From Allomyces arbusculus (taxonomy: Eukaryota > Blastocladiomycota > Blastocladiomycetes > Blastocladiales > Blastocladiaceae), in the NCBI GenBank assembly GCA_027604705.1, contig JADHYV010000073.1:32623-96622 (forward strand): a stretch of DNA of 64,000 nt, read 5' to 3'. Both the position numbers and the translations under genes were made by a program. Shown here piece after piece: positions 11,301 through 23,286 of this stretch. Positions within the stretch are counted from its first letter, which is position 1, and every line of letters begins with the position of its first letter. The notes under the pieces are model-generated. The model was not told where the DNA came from. It searched no databases and was given only the letters and a program-made list of their open reading frames with translations.

Positions 11301-13253
11301 CGGACGGAGGATGGGTGGGGGACTGCCAGCGAAGCTGGATCGAGGTGGAGCGTGTTTTTGTTCGAGAACCTGCAGGCTACTCAACGTGCTCCTGGAGTGC
11401 ATGGCGCGCCATGGTGCACCCCGCATTTCGCGGTGTATGAGGGCAGGCACGTCTTGTGCACTGTCGGTTCGGCGTGCGGGGGAGTGCGATGCGGGGGAGT
11501 GCGATGTGGGGGCGGCGACGTCGGGGATGCGTGACCGCACGTCGCCATGAGTGTGGCCGCTGCTGGCACGGGCACGCTGCGACTTGCGGTGATCAGCTTC
11601 CACTTCACGTCGTTGTGCTCCGTCTTGCACGGCTCCGTCGTCCTTGTCATTCCGCTTGCGCGCTCCACCTCCTTGCTGCGAGCTTCTTGCTGGGCCCTTG
11701 CATTATTTTTTGTTGTTTCTCGTGATTGTTCCCGTTCTTGCCGTTTCATTTTGGCGTGGGCCACTTGCACGATCATCTCTGGAAAAACTGACCGTGTTTC
11801 GCTGTTTTTCTGCCCTCTCTTGCTCTCCTCCCTTGCACTGACCGTTTGTGCGACCCTGGCGGAACCATGACTTGCGCGTGCGCGATGATGGCCCACTGCC
11901 GCCAATCGTCGTGGCCCACTGTTGCCTGCAAACGTGCAAACGAACGTGCGCCGACCGACGACGACCTCGGACTTGACCTCGCCGCCGCCATCACCGGTGC
12001 CTCGCCGCCGCGCCGTCCGCCTGGCCGCGCCTTGTCACGGCCCCGGCCCTTCGACCGTTCATGATCATTTTGCGGGGGATTCTGCCGAACAACCCCACCG
12101 TCGACGCCGCTGTGCGCCCCAATGACCTGTCCTGTCTGTCCGTGCGTACGTGCGTGCATGGATCGTGGTCTGGTTGCGTGCGACGGTCGTGTTGGCGTGC
12201 ACGTCCCCGTGCCCGCGATTGCGCACCGCCGTGATGTCGACGATGGTCCGTACCCCTGCTGCCTCCGTTTGCATTTGCCTCTCGCCCGGTTGCATGTCGA
12301 CTGACCACCGGTCGGGTGCGCGTGACGGACTTCCATAGGCATTACGCTCGCTGGCCTTGCTGGCAACGTCGCATGTCGAGGACACGCCAATGTGCTCACC
12401 GCGCCTGACCGCGCCTCCTCTCTGGGCTGGCCGTACCGCTCGCCGACCACTCTTCCTGCCGCTACCCGCTGTGGTGGTCGTCGTGGCGTGCACCGTGTCA
12501 CGCACTAGGCCGCTTGACACTGCCACCGTCGCCCGACTGTCGGGGACCGTCTCACCCACCTGTCCGACCCGTCGCGGCTGTTATATAGCGGCTGCCCGCG
12601 CCGCGCCACAAGCCCAACCCTCCCCGCACTTGGTCGTCTTGTCTCTCGCTCGCGCTCCCGTCCGCAGTGTGATTTGATTGCCGCGTGCTGCTTCCGACCT
12701 TCCATTTTTCTTCCTTGCCACGCACCTTTACCTTGTGCACCAAGCTCATTTGGATCGGATTCCGTACGTTTGGCGGTCGGCGAGCTCGAAACGCAAGAAG
12801 CCCAAGGCAAGCCAACCAACGCAGGCAGGTACGCCCAGATTTGTTTCTTCCTTCGTATGACATGCCACACATCAGTCGCGCGGTCAACAAGGGCAACAGG
12901 CCGCTCCTTGTCCTTGTCGCGATCTGATCTGTGCGCGCGACCGACTCGCCCTGAAATGGCATATATGAACTGCTGTGCTCACTTGTGGTTGCCCCCGCTC
13001 GTCCTTCGCCCTCAACCCTGCTCGTGCTTCCCTAACCTATCGTGCGCATATGCCCTTGCGTTCCCGTCGGCCCGCAATCCGTTGCACGACCACGCCACGA
13101 CCACCACCGCTGCGCGCGCTCGTCCGTCCCGGTAGCTGTCCAAAATCACAGCGCATTCAGCCATAACCTCCCCTGTGCGTGCGTCTGATCTTCGGCCACG
13201 CTCTCTCTCTCTCCGGCTCCCGGCTCCGCGAACCACGCACGCACCCCAATACC
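8361..13253. other. long stretch with no supportable gene
   Basis: Nearly 4.9 kb has many open frames on both strands, but none has protein-like composition or convincing splice partners. TATA-like motifs occur near 10755 (CTATATATC) and 12581 (TTATATAG), and a (CT)n microsatellite lies at about 13200-13213. The downstream part probably contains the promoter and a long 5' leader of the WOPR factor. Long leaders with upstream ORFs are common for fungal master regulators. Confidence 0.45.
12581..12588 (+). promoter_or_regulatory. TATA box candidate for the WOPR gene
   Basis: TTATATAG sits in a GC-rich setting about 670 bp before the WOPR start codon, followed by a pyrimidine-rich stretch that could hold the transcription start. 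If used, it implies a leader of roughly 640 nt. Motif only. Confidence 0.3.
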
Positions 13254-15614
13254 ATGGCCCCACCCGCATCTACGCCATCGTCCATGTCGCGCTCCTCGGC
13301 GCCGCGCGTGCCTCCGCCATTGCCCGTCACGTACCGCGGGTACTTGGCCACGTTCGAGGACGCGCTCTACCTGCTCGAGGCGTGCCGCCGTGGCGTGCTG
13401 CCGCGCACGACCAAGCGGCTCTCGACCGACGAGAAGCGGCGCGCCGTGTTCCATGGTGCCATTTACCTGTTTCTTGAGGAGGAGGTCCGTCGGCATATAT
13501 GCCCCCTGCTGTCCAATGAATGCATGCCTGTCGCACCCGACTGACACACGCATTTGACACACGAATGTTCACTCAATAGAGCGGAATCAAGCGGTGGACC
13601 GACAAAGTGGTACGCAGTTTTTAATCGTCCCTTTATCAATGACTCGAGTGCGGTGCACGCGTCGCCCGACGACACCCGCATGCCAAGGCGACCGACGCCG
13701 CCCCCGCACATTGCACATGCACCGCGGGGAACGACGCGGCGTGATGGCATGGGCATGCTTATGCGCAACGGTCACGGCCGTTCCGGCTCTCTGACCGCGT
13801 GGCATGCGCGGTGTGGGCTTGCGGCGAGCCGTGCCGACGGCGCGGGCACGCTTCCAATTTCTTGATGCGCGCTGATCATGCTTGGCTCGGCACCCTAGGA
13901 CTGGTCCGCGTCGCGCATTGCTGGCCAGTTTCTGATCTACCGCGAAATCCATAACCCGGCCGCGGTCAACTCGAGTAAGGATACCAGCGCAGCCAAGGAC
14001 GCCAGTACCGCCGCAATCAACCCGGCGGCGCTCCCGGCCACGCCCACGTCCGTGTCCGCCGCGGCGACGCATGTGCCCTGCGACGCGTCCGACGAGGACG
14101 AGGTGTCGCTCGCGCCGTCGACGGCGTCGTCGTTGGCCGTTCCCGCGAAACTGACGACGCCGGCATGCGCCATGGCACGCAAGAACGGGTTTGTCATCAA
14201 GCCCAATGGGCTCATCAAGCGCACGATCTCGCTGCAGTGCGACGGCGCCACGCACCACATTGTCTCGTACTGCTTCCCGGACCAGGTCGACGACTTGCCG
14301 CGGCCCAGCATGGACACACGGCTCGCGCACCTGCCATTACCCGAAAGCGTCCAGCCGCTGCTGAAAAAGTCGTCGAGCGGTGGATCGAGCAAGTCGAGCC
14401 AAGCAGGAGGTACCGCAGGACCACTGTCGTCGTCGTCGGCCGATGGCCGGCTGCGTCCGATTGCATGTGGGGGAAGTAACGCCGCGACGCCGCTCGCGAG
14501 CCCCATGATGACTCCCGACCACGGAACCGCGTCGTTTGCCGACGTGGCCGCGATGCACGACATGATCCTGCACCAATTGCACCAGGCGCACCAGGCCATG
14601 GATGCGAGCACGAGCCCGATGCTCGCGCCGCCATGGTCGGGACCGTCGTCCATGTCGTCGCTCGCATTGCCGCCACTCTACGGGCCCACATCGACTATGC
14701 CGTTGGACTCACCCGCACTCATGGACGTGGACATGACCATGGCCGCAGCGACTGCGGCCGCCTTGGCTGCCGCATCGGCACTGCAAGGATCGGCGCCAAT
14801 GACGCCGCTTCCGGACATGATGCCGCTCGCGCCGTCGACGGCCACGTCGTTGCTGTGCACGCCGCCATCAACGTCCGCATCGCCGACGGCCAACCTGTGG
14901 GAAATGATCGCGTCGGCGCCCTCGGTCTCGCATCCGCCGTCGGTCGGGATGCCGCCACAACGGTCATGGACGGGCGAATCCATGTCGAGCGCGGCCCCAT
15001 CGCTCTACTCGCCAAAGCTTGGCGACGCCATGGCGCACGCCGTGTCGTGCTCACCCACGATGATGGCTGTCGATAGTCCCCCACTCGAACCCGACTTTGC
15101 TACGATTGTTGCCGCGGCGCACGCCGCCGCAGCAGCCATGCAACACTCGCCGGCACCCACGACCATGTCCTCGAGTCCCGGCGGCGCTCACTGGCCCGAC
15201 GCGCCGCAACCGATGCATCTCGACACGTACCCGGCCGAGTCGGGCATGGACGACAGTACCGCTGCCGTGATTGCGGCCGCCGCGTGTCTCGCGCGCGAGC
15301 TCGTCGCTCTTCCGCCGCCCATGGGCAGTATGCCGGCGACACCGACCGCGACCACGTCGCCCGCATGGCACGAGCCGGCGTCATACCACCAGTGGAATGG
15401 GCACGCGACGACGTCGCCGCCCGCACACCAGTTCTGGCACGGGGCGTCCGCGTTTGCGCCAGAGCAGCCGCCGTTTGCTGCCGATCCGCACGGGATGGTC
15501 GGGCTCGGGATTCAAGCGCCAGTGCCGGTGCACGCGCCGATCAATGGTGGTGCCGCTGCGTATTTCGGCGAGGACGCGTACGGCCGGCCGCACCCTGTTG
15601 CACCGGCACCGTAA
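13254..15614 (+). CDS. WOPR (Gti1/Pac2) family transcription factor
   Basis: Three exons (13254-13484, 13580-13609, 13899-15614) encode 658 residues. Residues 25-105 form WOPR box a: YRGYLATFEDALYLLEACRR, HGAIYLFLEEE, then SGIKRWTDKV from a 30-nt microexon, then DWSASRIAGQFLIYREI. Box b (GFVIKPNGLIKRTISLQC, THHIVSYCF) starts near residue 183 after a ~75-residue Ala/Ser-rich insertion. WOPR proteins (Wor1, Ryp1, Gti1, Pac2, Sge1) are fungus-specific DNA-binding regulators of morphology and development, acting in the nucleus. The remaining ~430 residues are Met/Pro/Ala/Ser-rich low complexity, as in typical activation regions. RWTDK replaces the usual RWTDG. Both introns have CTGAC/CTGAT branch motifs. 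Confidence 0.92.
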
Positions 15615-15944
15615 GATGTGGATATGATTTTCGAGTGTTCTTGTTGGTATTGTTGTCGTTGATCATTTTCCCACCCCCGCATTAGCACGGCTCGTACCCC
15701 CTTTTCATTGCCGCTGCACTGTACAGTCCCAGATCCAGTCTTGATATCGCTTGTGTGATTGCTGTTGTTGGTTGTCTCATTGTAACAGATGGCGTTTTTG
15801 GCACGGAGTTTGCACGACCAGAGTGACCGGGGTCGGACAAGGGTTGAGAGTCCAATCAATGACCTGACGCGTCGTCACCGAACATGACAGCGGGAAGGCA
15901 CACCATAAATTTGATTCCATCCCCCACTGCACTGAAATCATCCA
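15615..15944. other. convergent 3' flanks
   Basis: This is the space between the 3' ends of the WOPR gene (+) and telobox gene A (-). It is relatively T-rich just after the WOPR stop, as expected for 3' processing signals. No gene seen. Confidence 0.5.
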
Positions 15945-18743
15945 TCACATTAACGGATTCGACGATGCGCGCTTGCCCGGCTGCCCCGCGGCCGCACCCC
16001 CACCCGGGCCTGCCGCCACTCCACCTTGTGCCGCTGCCGCTGCCGCCGCCGTCGGCGGCGAAATTCTAGCCAAATCCACGGCCCGGCGCATGTCTAACAA
16101 CCTTTCCCAAGCGCCATGCGGCCCCTTCACTCTCTCCTCGCCATCCACCGGGTCCGTTGGTCTCGGTGCGCCGACATCAAACCCGAACCTTACCAATGAT
16201 CGCGGCCGTTGCCGCTTCGTCGGCTCCAAATGGTGCATCTGTAACAGTTTCGACCGAAACGCCCACTGCCTGATCTTGGGCATTGCGAGAGTGAACGGGC
16301 GCGACGCGAGCACCGCCACGGCGCGGGTGCGCGTCGCGTCGTCGAGCTGAAGCGCCGCGTCGAGGAGGTCCGCGAGGTCGACGGCGTCGGCGTCGGTGAA
16401 GAGCGAGTGCGGTGGGGCGTCGCGCGCGTCTGTGGCCGGGGCCGCGCCGGACGCGTCTGCGGGCGGTGGCGGCGATCCGGGTGGTGGCGTGAACCCGTTA
16501 TCGGCCGCGACCGCGCGGTAGACGCGGCGAAACGTCTTTTTCCGATCTTCCATGGCCTTTTGCAGTTTTTCGGAGAGGATCGGGTTAGTCTCGACCGCCG
16601 GGTGGTTGAGCGTGTTGAAGAAATCGGCAGGCGCGAATTTCTTGCAGCCTGCGTCCTTGCTGCCGGGTCCGTCGCGGCGCAGCGGCTTGTCGGCGTCCGA
16701 TGTTGGCGACGCGTCGGATGCGGCGGGTGCGGGCGCGGTCGGCGGGCGCGGCGGCTTGAGGGGACCAAACAGGTACTCGACGAGCTGTTTCTGCGACTCG
16801 ACGAATTGCCGGATGTAGTGGTCGCGGTTCGTGCACAGGGTGGACCGCATCGCGTCGGCGCTGAGGAGCGCGTCGAGCAGTTGCTGCCCGAGCACGTCCG
16901 GGTCGGTCGAGGCGGTGTCGGTCGTGAGCAGTTCAGCTTCGGAGAGGGGCGCGACCGTGCTTGTCGGCGGCGGCGACCGGATCAGGTCGGCCAGGTCGTT
17001 GATAGTCGGCGAGAAAACGGTGCCGTCCGGCATGGTTTCGGCGCCGAGCGATGGCAGCGGGGCAACGACAATGGGGATCGGACGGTGGTGCAGTAGCTCG
17101 GATGCTGGAGGGACGAATCCCGGAAAAACACTCGTCGCAGGAGCAGGAGCGGGGGGAGCGGGAGCGGGAGCGGTCGCTGGTGCTGGTGCAGGTGCTGGTG
17201 TTGGAGGAGCGGGTGCTGGTGTTGGAGGAGCGGGTGCTTGGAGAAAAGTTGTTGCGGGTGCTGGTGCAGGTGCTGGAGAGCCGAACGTCGGAAGAAATGG
17301 TGCCACCGGTGCAGGTGCAGAAGAACCGGGTGCCGAGAGAAACGTCGTTGCTGGTGCAGGGGCCATAGTAACAGGTGCCGGGAGAAACGTTGTCGCGGGC
17401 GCCGATCCCGCAGTTGGTGGGATCGCCGGCGAGGGCGCATGCGACGGCGTGCCGAGCGACATGCTCGACATGCTGGACCGGCCCGACGTCAGCGACACAG
17501 GTGAGGGCAGACTCGGGGAGGCCAAAGCGCCAGGGAACGACCACATCGACGCGTTTCCAGCTGGCCCAGTTGCCGCTGATATCGCGCTAGACATCGAGGA
17601 CCGCGGCACAGACGATGCACTCGCCGTCGACGGCGGCGCGGGTGGAGCAATCGACGACGAGGAAGTCTGCGCGAATGGGGTTCCACTAGCCGACGTGACC
17701 GTGGGTGGGGGCGCAGTCGACGTTGTCGCCTCGACCATCGTCAGCTCCGAATCAAACAATCTCGGCATTGGGTCCGACGGCCGCAACGACAGTGGCGTGC
17801 CGTACCCCAACATGGTCAGTGGTGGGAATGGTCGCATCAGATCGAGCGTTGGGTCCCACAGATGCTTCAAGGCCGAGTTTGGTGGCGACGGCGCATTGCT
17901 TGCGCGCGCGCGCGGTGGGGATCGGCTCGGTCTCGGTCGTGGCGGCGACGATGACGGAATGGCTGGCATCGGCACCGCGACCGGGATTGTGGCGCGCGTT
18001 GGTGAGGCGTCGCTGTCGCGGCGCCGCTTGCTGCTCGTCGACCGGGGCCGACTGGTGGTGGCGCTGGCCATGCGGCCGCGCGCGTCGGCAGGAGCTGAAC
18101 CGGTGGAGGGCGTCGCGGATGCGGCTGCCGATGCGGCCGCGCGGCGGTTGGTCATGACGCGCCATCTAATGCCGTGAATGGTTGGTAAGCATCATGCAGG
18201 TGGCCTAAGCATGGCTCGATTGCATTTCAACACGCACTTGTCCTTCAAGTCCACCTAAAAGTGCCAACGGACGACACAGAACAACCCATTAGATCAGAAG
18301 CACGGTTGTTGCAGCGAAGAGGGTCGAGTGAACGTACCGCGGTACGATGCGGGTCAAAGACAAATTCCCGGTCCGACAAGATGATTGACCACGCGCCTAC
18401 GCCATACTACGATGAAGCCCATCCACTCTCGTGTCAGCTCCACCTGATGCTCGTTCAAAAGCGTGATTCTTGCACGTGGGTCACGCACCTTCCGCACGCC
18501 CGCCAGGAGCGCACCCTCCTCCTCGGGAGTCCACTTTTTGCGTTTCCGCGGCGGCTTCTTGGTTAGTGGTGCCGGTGCCGCGGTACTTGCAGCAGCTGCA
18601 GATGGTGTCGAGCCGGCGGAAGTCGTATCATTTCGTGATGCAGCAACCATACTCGACGAGTCTTCGTTTGCCATTGCTCGAGCAGCGCCTTCGACGAGTG
18701 TCGGCTGCCGATTTGCGTCAATGGTCGCGTTGTCGAGCGTCAT
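15945..18743 (-). CDS. telobox Myb/SANT protein A (telomere-repeat-binding-like)
   Basis: The minus-strand exons are 18489-18743, 18338-18406, 18238-18254 and 15945-18165, closing in frame at about 853 residues. They assemble one Myb/SANT domain: KKWTPEEEGALLAGVRK, then YGVGAWSIILSDREFVF..HRTA, then VDLKDKWRVMTNRR (about residues 70-121). VDLKDKW is the telobox signature of TRF, Taz1/Tbf1/Teb1-type and plant SMH/TRB proteins that bind TTAGGG-like repeats. The long middle is Ala/Pro/Ser-rich, including tandem PAPAPA-type repeats (genomic about 17130-17400). A C-terminal block shared with protein B holds DFFNT (near 626) and DLLDAALQLDDATRTRA (near 710). MTLDN is the first ATG upstream of the Myb exon. 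A nuclear DNA-binding role is inferred; telomeric binding is untested. Confidence 0.78.
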
Positions 18744-19432
18744 GTTTGCAGCGGAACAAGACTGGGGCCGGCCGCGCAGTTTTGAAGGTCGTACGCCGAG
18801 CTCGCGGGTCAACGTTCGATGATGTTCTTGTCGAGCGGTTGACGTGGCGAGGTGCGATTGTACCCGGCACTACGTCGCGCGCGGTGGGTGGAGAGTGCAG
18901 GCCGAGTGCAGGCCGAGTGCAGGCAGTGGGCGCACTCGTCCTTGATTGTAGCTCCGGCGCCCTTAAAGAGCGTGGTGACGAGGTTGATGGCGTCGTCGTG
19001 GTGGTGATGGCGGCCTTGGCGGCGCCCAGTCGATTCTGCCGGACGTGCCAGGCGGTTGCCGTGGCTACGCCACCCAAGCGAACCCTGGCTCCATTTCACA
19101 CGTGTCTGGGGCCAAAACAGATGCTTCTTCAGCCCTCATCAACCCATCTACGATGCTTGTGTGGATCCCGTGGGCACTTGCCAACCCTGGTTCCTGCTCG
19201 GCATGATCTCGAACCTTGCGGCGAACCAGTGCGCTGGTCGGCATCAATCTCAACTAATCCTGTTTGCCAAAAACTCATCCCAACGACCTGACCAGATCAG
19301 GCGAAAGCTGACACGACAAGAAAAGAATAAATGCTGTGTTCCCCGTTCACTCTACACTTGTCCGATCCCGTTCGATGCCGCAAAAATGGCACTGCGATAC
19401 CCTGCAGCTCAGCAGACCGGCGCACTCCCGAC
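18744..19432. other. gap between the telobox paralogues
   Basis: This is the 5' flank of telobox gene A and the 3' flank of gene B. It holds a short tandem repeat (three copies of GAGTGCAGGCC-like units near 18890-18925). Minus-strand open frames here lack protein-like features except for short Ala/Ser-rich stretches, so I leave them unannotated. Confidence 0.45.
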
Positions 19433-21131
19433 CTACACGGACCCACTCCCCATCGACACCGAAACGCCTTGCGTCGCGCGCCACGCCGCGCGCCGCTCGC
19501 CCCGAATCTGCCGCAACAATTGCGCGGGCCCCTGCCTGACCTGCCGCCAGACATCATCCTCGACATCCTGCTCCATCGCCTTCACCTCTTCTTCGCCACC
19601 TCCAAACCCAAAGCCCTCACGCGGATGCTCCACTATCCCCACATTCGACTCGCGCGGCAATCCGGCCTGACTCGGATCCTCGTGGTTGCGCGTTGCGATT
19701 CCCGCAAACGCGCGCGCCGAAAGGACCGCCATGGCCCGGTCGCGCGTCCAGTCGTCGAGCCGCAGCGTCGCATCGAGGAGTTCCGAGAGCGCAACGACGT
19801 GCGCGTTCGAATGGTGCGCATCAGCGTCGTCGCCCACCGCGTCCGGGTTGCGGGACGCGAACATGCGCAGGAGGTCCGGTGGGGCGAGTTTCTGCGTGGC
19901 GACACGCGGGTGGTACCGCGTGTTGAAGAAGTCGTGCGCGGGTGGCGGGGCGGGGGTGTCAGGTGTGGACGGCGCGGAGCGTGCACGACCGAATTGTTGC
20001 AGCCGCGCGTAGGCGTTGCGCGCGGCCAGGGCGCGGAGAAGTTGTGCCTGGTGCATCGAGTTGAGCACGCGGTCGCCGAGCGCCGGGTCGACATCGGCGG
20101 GTGCGGCGCCGTCAACGGCTATGGCGGTCGCCGAGTCATTGCCGAACAACACTACATCTGTGGCCGTGAACACCGGATCGTCGAGCAGCGTCGGGCTCGC
20201 GGCCGCAACGATCCCCGCCACCAGTTCGGCCGAACCCGGCCCAAACGTCCATGGTCCCGGCGAGGTTCGAATGAACGGTTCTTCCGCGGGCAGGACGCTG
20301 TCCGTGATCTGCTCGTTCGGGAAGACGGTGAGCGCCGGGCTCGTGGCCGACAACCACGCGTCCAGGTCGATGGCCGGGATCCCGAGGTCCGGCAGGGACG
20401 CGTCGGCAGCAGCGGGTCCGGACGCGACGCGCACGTGCGGTTGTATGACGGCTTCGCGCGCTATTGGTGGCGGCGACGGGTCGCGGCGCCGCTTTTCAGC
20501 GGGTGCAGCGGGCGCGGCGGGAGGGAGGAGGGCCTTCATGGCTGCGAGCGCGGCGGGTGGGAGAGCGCCCTTGGATTTCGGGCGGCGGGTCGTGATTACG
20601 CGCCATCTGGTGGACATGGTCAGGAGGCGTAATAAGAAGCGGGACGGGGCGAGTTGGGGTAAAAACGTACTTGTCCTTGAGATCAATGTTCTACAACACC
20701 GGTGGTCGTCAGCTGAGGTTCAGAGAAACATCGCCCCAATGCACAACCTGGGTGGCGGACGGACGTACTGTACGCTGCGCGTTGAAGTGCAAGTCGGGAT
20801 CAGCGAGAATCTGGGCCCACGAGCCGATGCCATACTATACGAGAGTTGCGACTGGGGGGTCAACGCGTGCTCGTAGTCCAATACAGTGCGGTGCCGCATT
20901 CACAACCACAACCAGCTCGCGCTGACGGCACATCGTGTCGTCCCCGTTCACGATGCTAAAGTTCGTTCGCCCAGCACGTCGGCTCTCGTTAAGTACCTTT
21001 TCCACACCCGCAATCAGTGCAGCCTCTTCGTCCTTGGACCATCGAATACGCCGGCGCGGACCTGGTCGCGCCGTTGCTGGTGCGGCCCCGTCCCCCGAGT
21101 TTGCGGGAGCCGCAGATGGCGTGTCGGTCAT
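19433..21131 (-). CDS. telobox Myb/SANT protein B, paralogue of A
   Basis: The minus-strand exons are 20997-21131, 20769-20834, 20671-20690 and 19433-20606, closing in frame at about 464 residues. The Myb/SANT domain is RRRIRWSKDEEAALIAGVEK, then YGIGSWAQILADPDLHFN..RT, then NIDLKDKWRVITTRR (about residues 27-82). Introns interrupt it at the same places as in protein A: after the Lys of GVxK, after the RT(A) turn, and inside the Trp region of LKDKW. The C-terminal half repeats the family block: DFFNTRYHP (near 297) and ALSELLDATLRLDDWTRDRA (near 344). It lacks the long Pro/Ala repeats of A. The final ~60 residues are less certain because a further intron could change them. The start is the first ATG upstream of the Myb exon. 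Confidence 0.75.
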
Positions 21132-21702
21132 TGCCGCGTTGTCCTTGTTCTTGATATATGGACGCGAACGTGTTGCAACGCAGGAAGTGCCTGCGGAAAC
21201 CGATGTCGTTGGCCCGCGGGAAAACCAGCAGGGAGCAGCTTGTCCTGGAGCGGCGCTGTCGATCAATGTGCCGAGCAAGTTATCCACCGAGCTGATGAGC
21301 GGGAAATCGACGGCGGCAAGTGCGCTCTTGCACTTGAACCCGGGACGGTCGGCAGGTTCACGCGGGCCGACGGCGCGTTGCTGTTGTCGTGCAGTTGCAG
21401 TTGCCGGGCCGGGAGCGTGAGAGAGGGCGTTGCGTGCTCGTGTTGCTGTCTGCCATCATCGGAATCGGCTTGGGAGGGAGCGAGCTGTCGATTGTCGGTA
21501 GTCGCAGTTTTCGATGGCGCGCGTCAAAGGGGATTTCCAGAAGAGATACTGGCCCGACCGCCTCGATCGGCCTGGCACAGCCAGCGATTTCTTGAAGCGC
21601 GCAAGCCGCAATGACCAAGCCCAAACAATTCGATTCCAACCCGAAATGCACAAAATACTAAGACAAAGCAGCACGACGACGTGGACCACGCTCGAGCCGT
21701 GC
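21132..21702. other. 5' flank of telobox gene B
   Basis: This runs to the 3' end of BUD23. Open frames continue upstream of the chosen start but begin at non-ATG codons. An additional 5' exon is possible and cannot be ruled out. No other gene seen. Confidence 0.4.
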
Positions 21703-22843
21703 TCAGAACTTTGGCCGACGCTTGCGCCCCGTGAACTTTGAGTCGTTGGCCACCTTCTTGTCGCCCTTTTTCCGCATCTGCTCCTTCTTGTTCTGGATCC
21801 ACTCCTTGTCCTTGATCCCCTTGCGCTTGCCCTTACGCACCGACGCGCGGTCGTCGACTCTGTCCACCCGTTCACGACGTGTCAGCAGTCCCGTTCATCC
21901 CACCTCAACGCACCCAAGCCAACCAAACGTACCGCCGCGACTCAAACTGAATTCCGCCCGTCATTCCGCCCTCTTCACCCGACAATCCCTGCGGCAGCGC
22001 TTGCGTCTGCCCGTCGCGCTGTCCGGCAAACAAGCACAGGAACGTCTTGCGCGCTTTCGCGGAATTCGGATAATCGACCACGATCCCGCCCGTGAACCCG
22101 GCCTTCAACGCGGCCGACGTGATCATTTGCACCTGGTGGTCGTTTTCCGGGTAGAATTGGAACACGGCACGCGCGCCGCGCGCCAGCGACGTATACAGTG
22201 TGCCAAAGAACCGCGCGAGCCGGCGGTACGGGTTGTTGCATTTCTTGTCGGCGTTGCACAGCCATTGGATCACGGAAATACTGGAGCGTTGGAATGCAAG
22301 TCAGTGTGCGATTCCCAAATCGCACATGTGGGTGGAGCGCGAGGTACCTGATGGCGCCATCAAACGTGCCGGGACGGAACCCGAACCCTTGGCCAATATC
22401 CTGCAAGAACAGGTCACCGTCGACTTCGCGCTCGTTGGCGACATCAAGCATCGCGGGGGCAATGTCGACACCGATCCATTCGTGGCCCTCTTCCGACAAG
22501 ACCTCGCCCGAAAGGCCGGACCCGCATCCAATGTCGAGCAAGAACGACGTCTTGTCTTCGGGTAGCGCGAGCAGTTCAAGTGCGCGGTAGGTCAGCTGCG
22601 CCTGCACGTTGATGATGCGCGTGCTAGCTCGGTCCGTCCAGTCAGGAGGGGTTCGGGGGCTGCAGAGCGAAGTGGCGGCGGCAGGCATACTTTTGCGTGT
22701 ACTTTTTGGCCTCGATGTCATTGTAAAACTGCCGTGTTCATTGACTGATCGGTCAGAAATGCATAGATGAAGTCGGATTTTCGGTCCAAGAGTCGCGGTC
22801 GCCTTACAATTTCCGGTGGAGCCGTGTGCTCGGGGCGGGACAT
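21703..22843 (-). CDS. BUD23: 18S rRNA (guanine-N7) methyltransferase BUD23
   Basis: Five minus-strand exons (22808-22843, 22691-22728, 22348-22623, 21933-22280, 21703-21859) close at 284 residues, the usual length of Bud23/WBSCR22. The protein opens [16 protein letters not shown], the family's typical start. SAM motif I is [15 protein letters not shown], followed by VDIAPAML and the [16 protein letters not shown] stretch joined across intron 3. [20 protein letters not shown] and [20 protein letters not shown] complete the fold. The C-terminal Bud23 tail is Lys/Arg-rich and ends in [13 protein letters not shown]. With Trm112 it methylates G1575 (yeast numbering) of 18S rRNA during 40S subunit maturation in the nucleus. 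It is divergent from the small DUF4748-like gene. Confidence 0.96.
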
Positions 22844-23286
22844 GGTGGCTGCAGCTAGTTGGTGTCGAAATTTGTCGTGGTCGTGTCGTCGTCAATGGAT
22901 TTCAGCGTGGTGAGCAGCGACAGGCAGCAAGTTGTATTGACTCAGTCACCTGATGCCACTAAGACCAGTTGCTAGATGCTTGTTCTCAACGTTGGAACTG
23001 GCCGGCTGATCTGCGCTGCCACCAACCTTCGCTGGCCGGCCATTTCCGACTCGTCGAACAACAACGATCGCTCCTCCATCACGTCGTTGACGCCGATACA
23101 AACACCAACGGTGGATTGCGACCAGCAGCAAGCGCGTACAAGAATAGCACGACATCTCGACCTCGCCAGCCGCAAGGGACCGACGCCACGCTCCAGCTAC
23201 TCTCTCCAGCGCGAACCCAGCGCACAAGCATCAGCAAGTCGAGGAAGTCGAGCACCTCGACTTTCATTTCATTCAGCGCCCCAACC
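22844..23286. promoter_or_regulatory. shared divergent 5' region of BUD23 and the small membrane protein
   Basis: About 443 bp between two start codons pointing apart. No TATA box is evident. A run of C/T-rich sequence precedes the plus-strand start. Confidence 0.4.

Noticed and set aside
17051-17400. GCTGGTGCAGGTGCTGGTG-type array considered as a minisatellite or CRISPR-like repeat
   Set aside because: It lies inside telobox gene A and encodes its PAPAPA repeats. Spacing is irregular and there are no unique spacers.
16831-18177. 448-codon plus-strand Gly/Ala/Val-rich frame
   Set aside because: Antisense shadow of the Pro/Ala-rich middle of telobox protein A.
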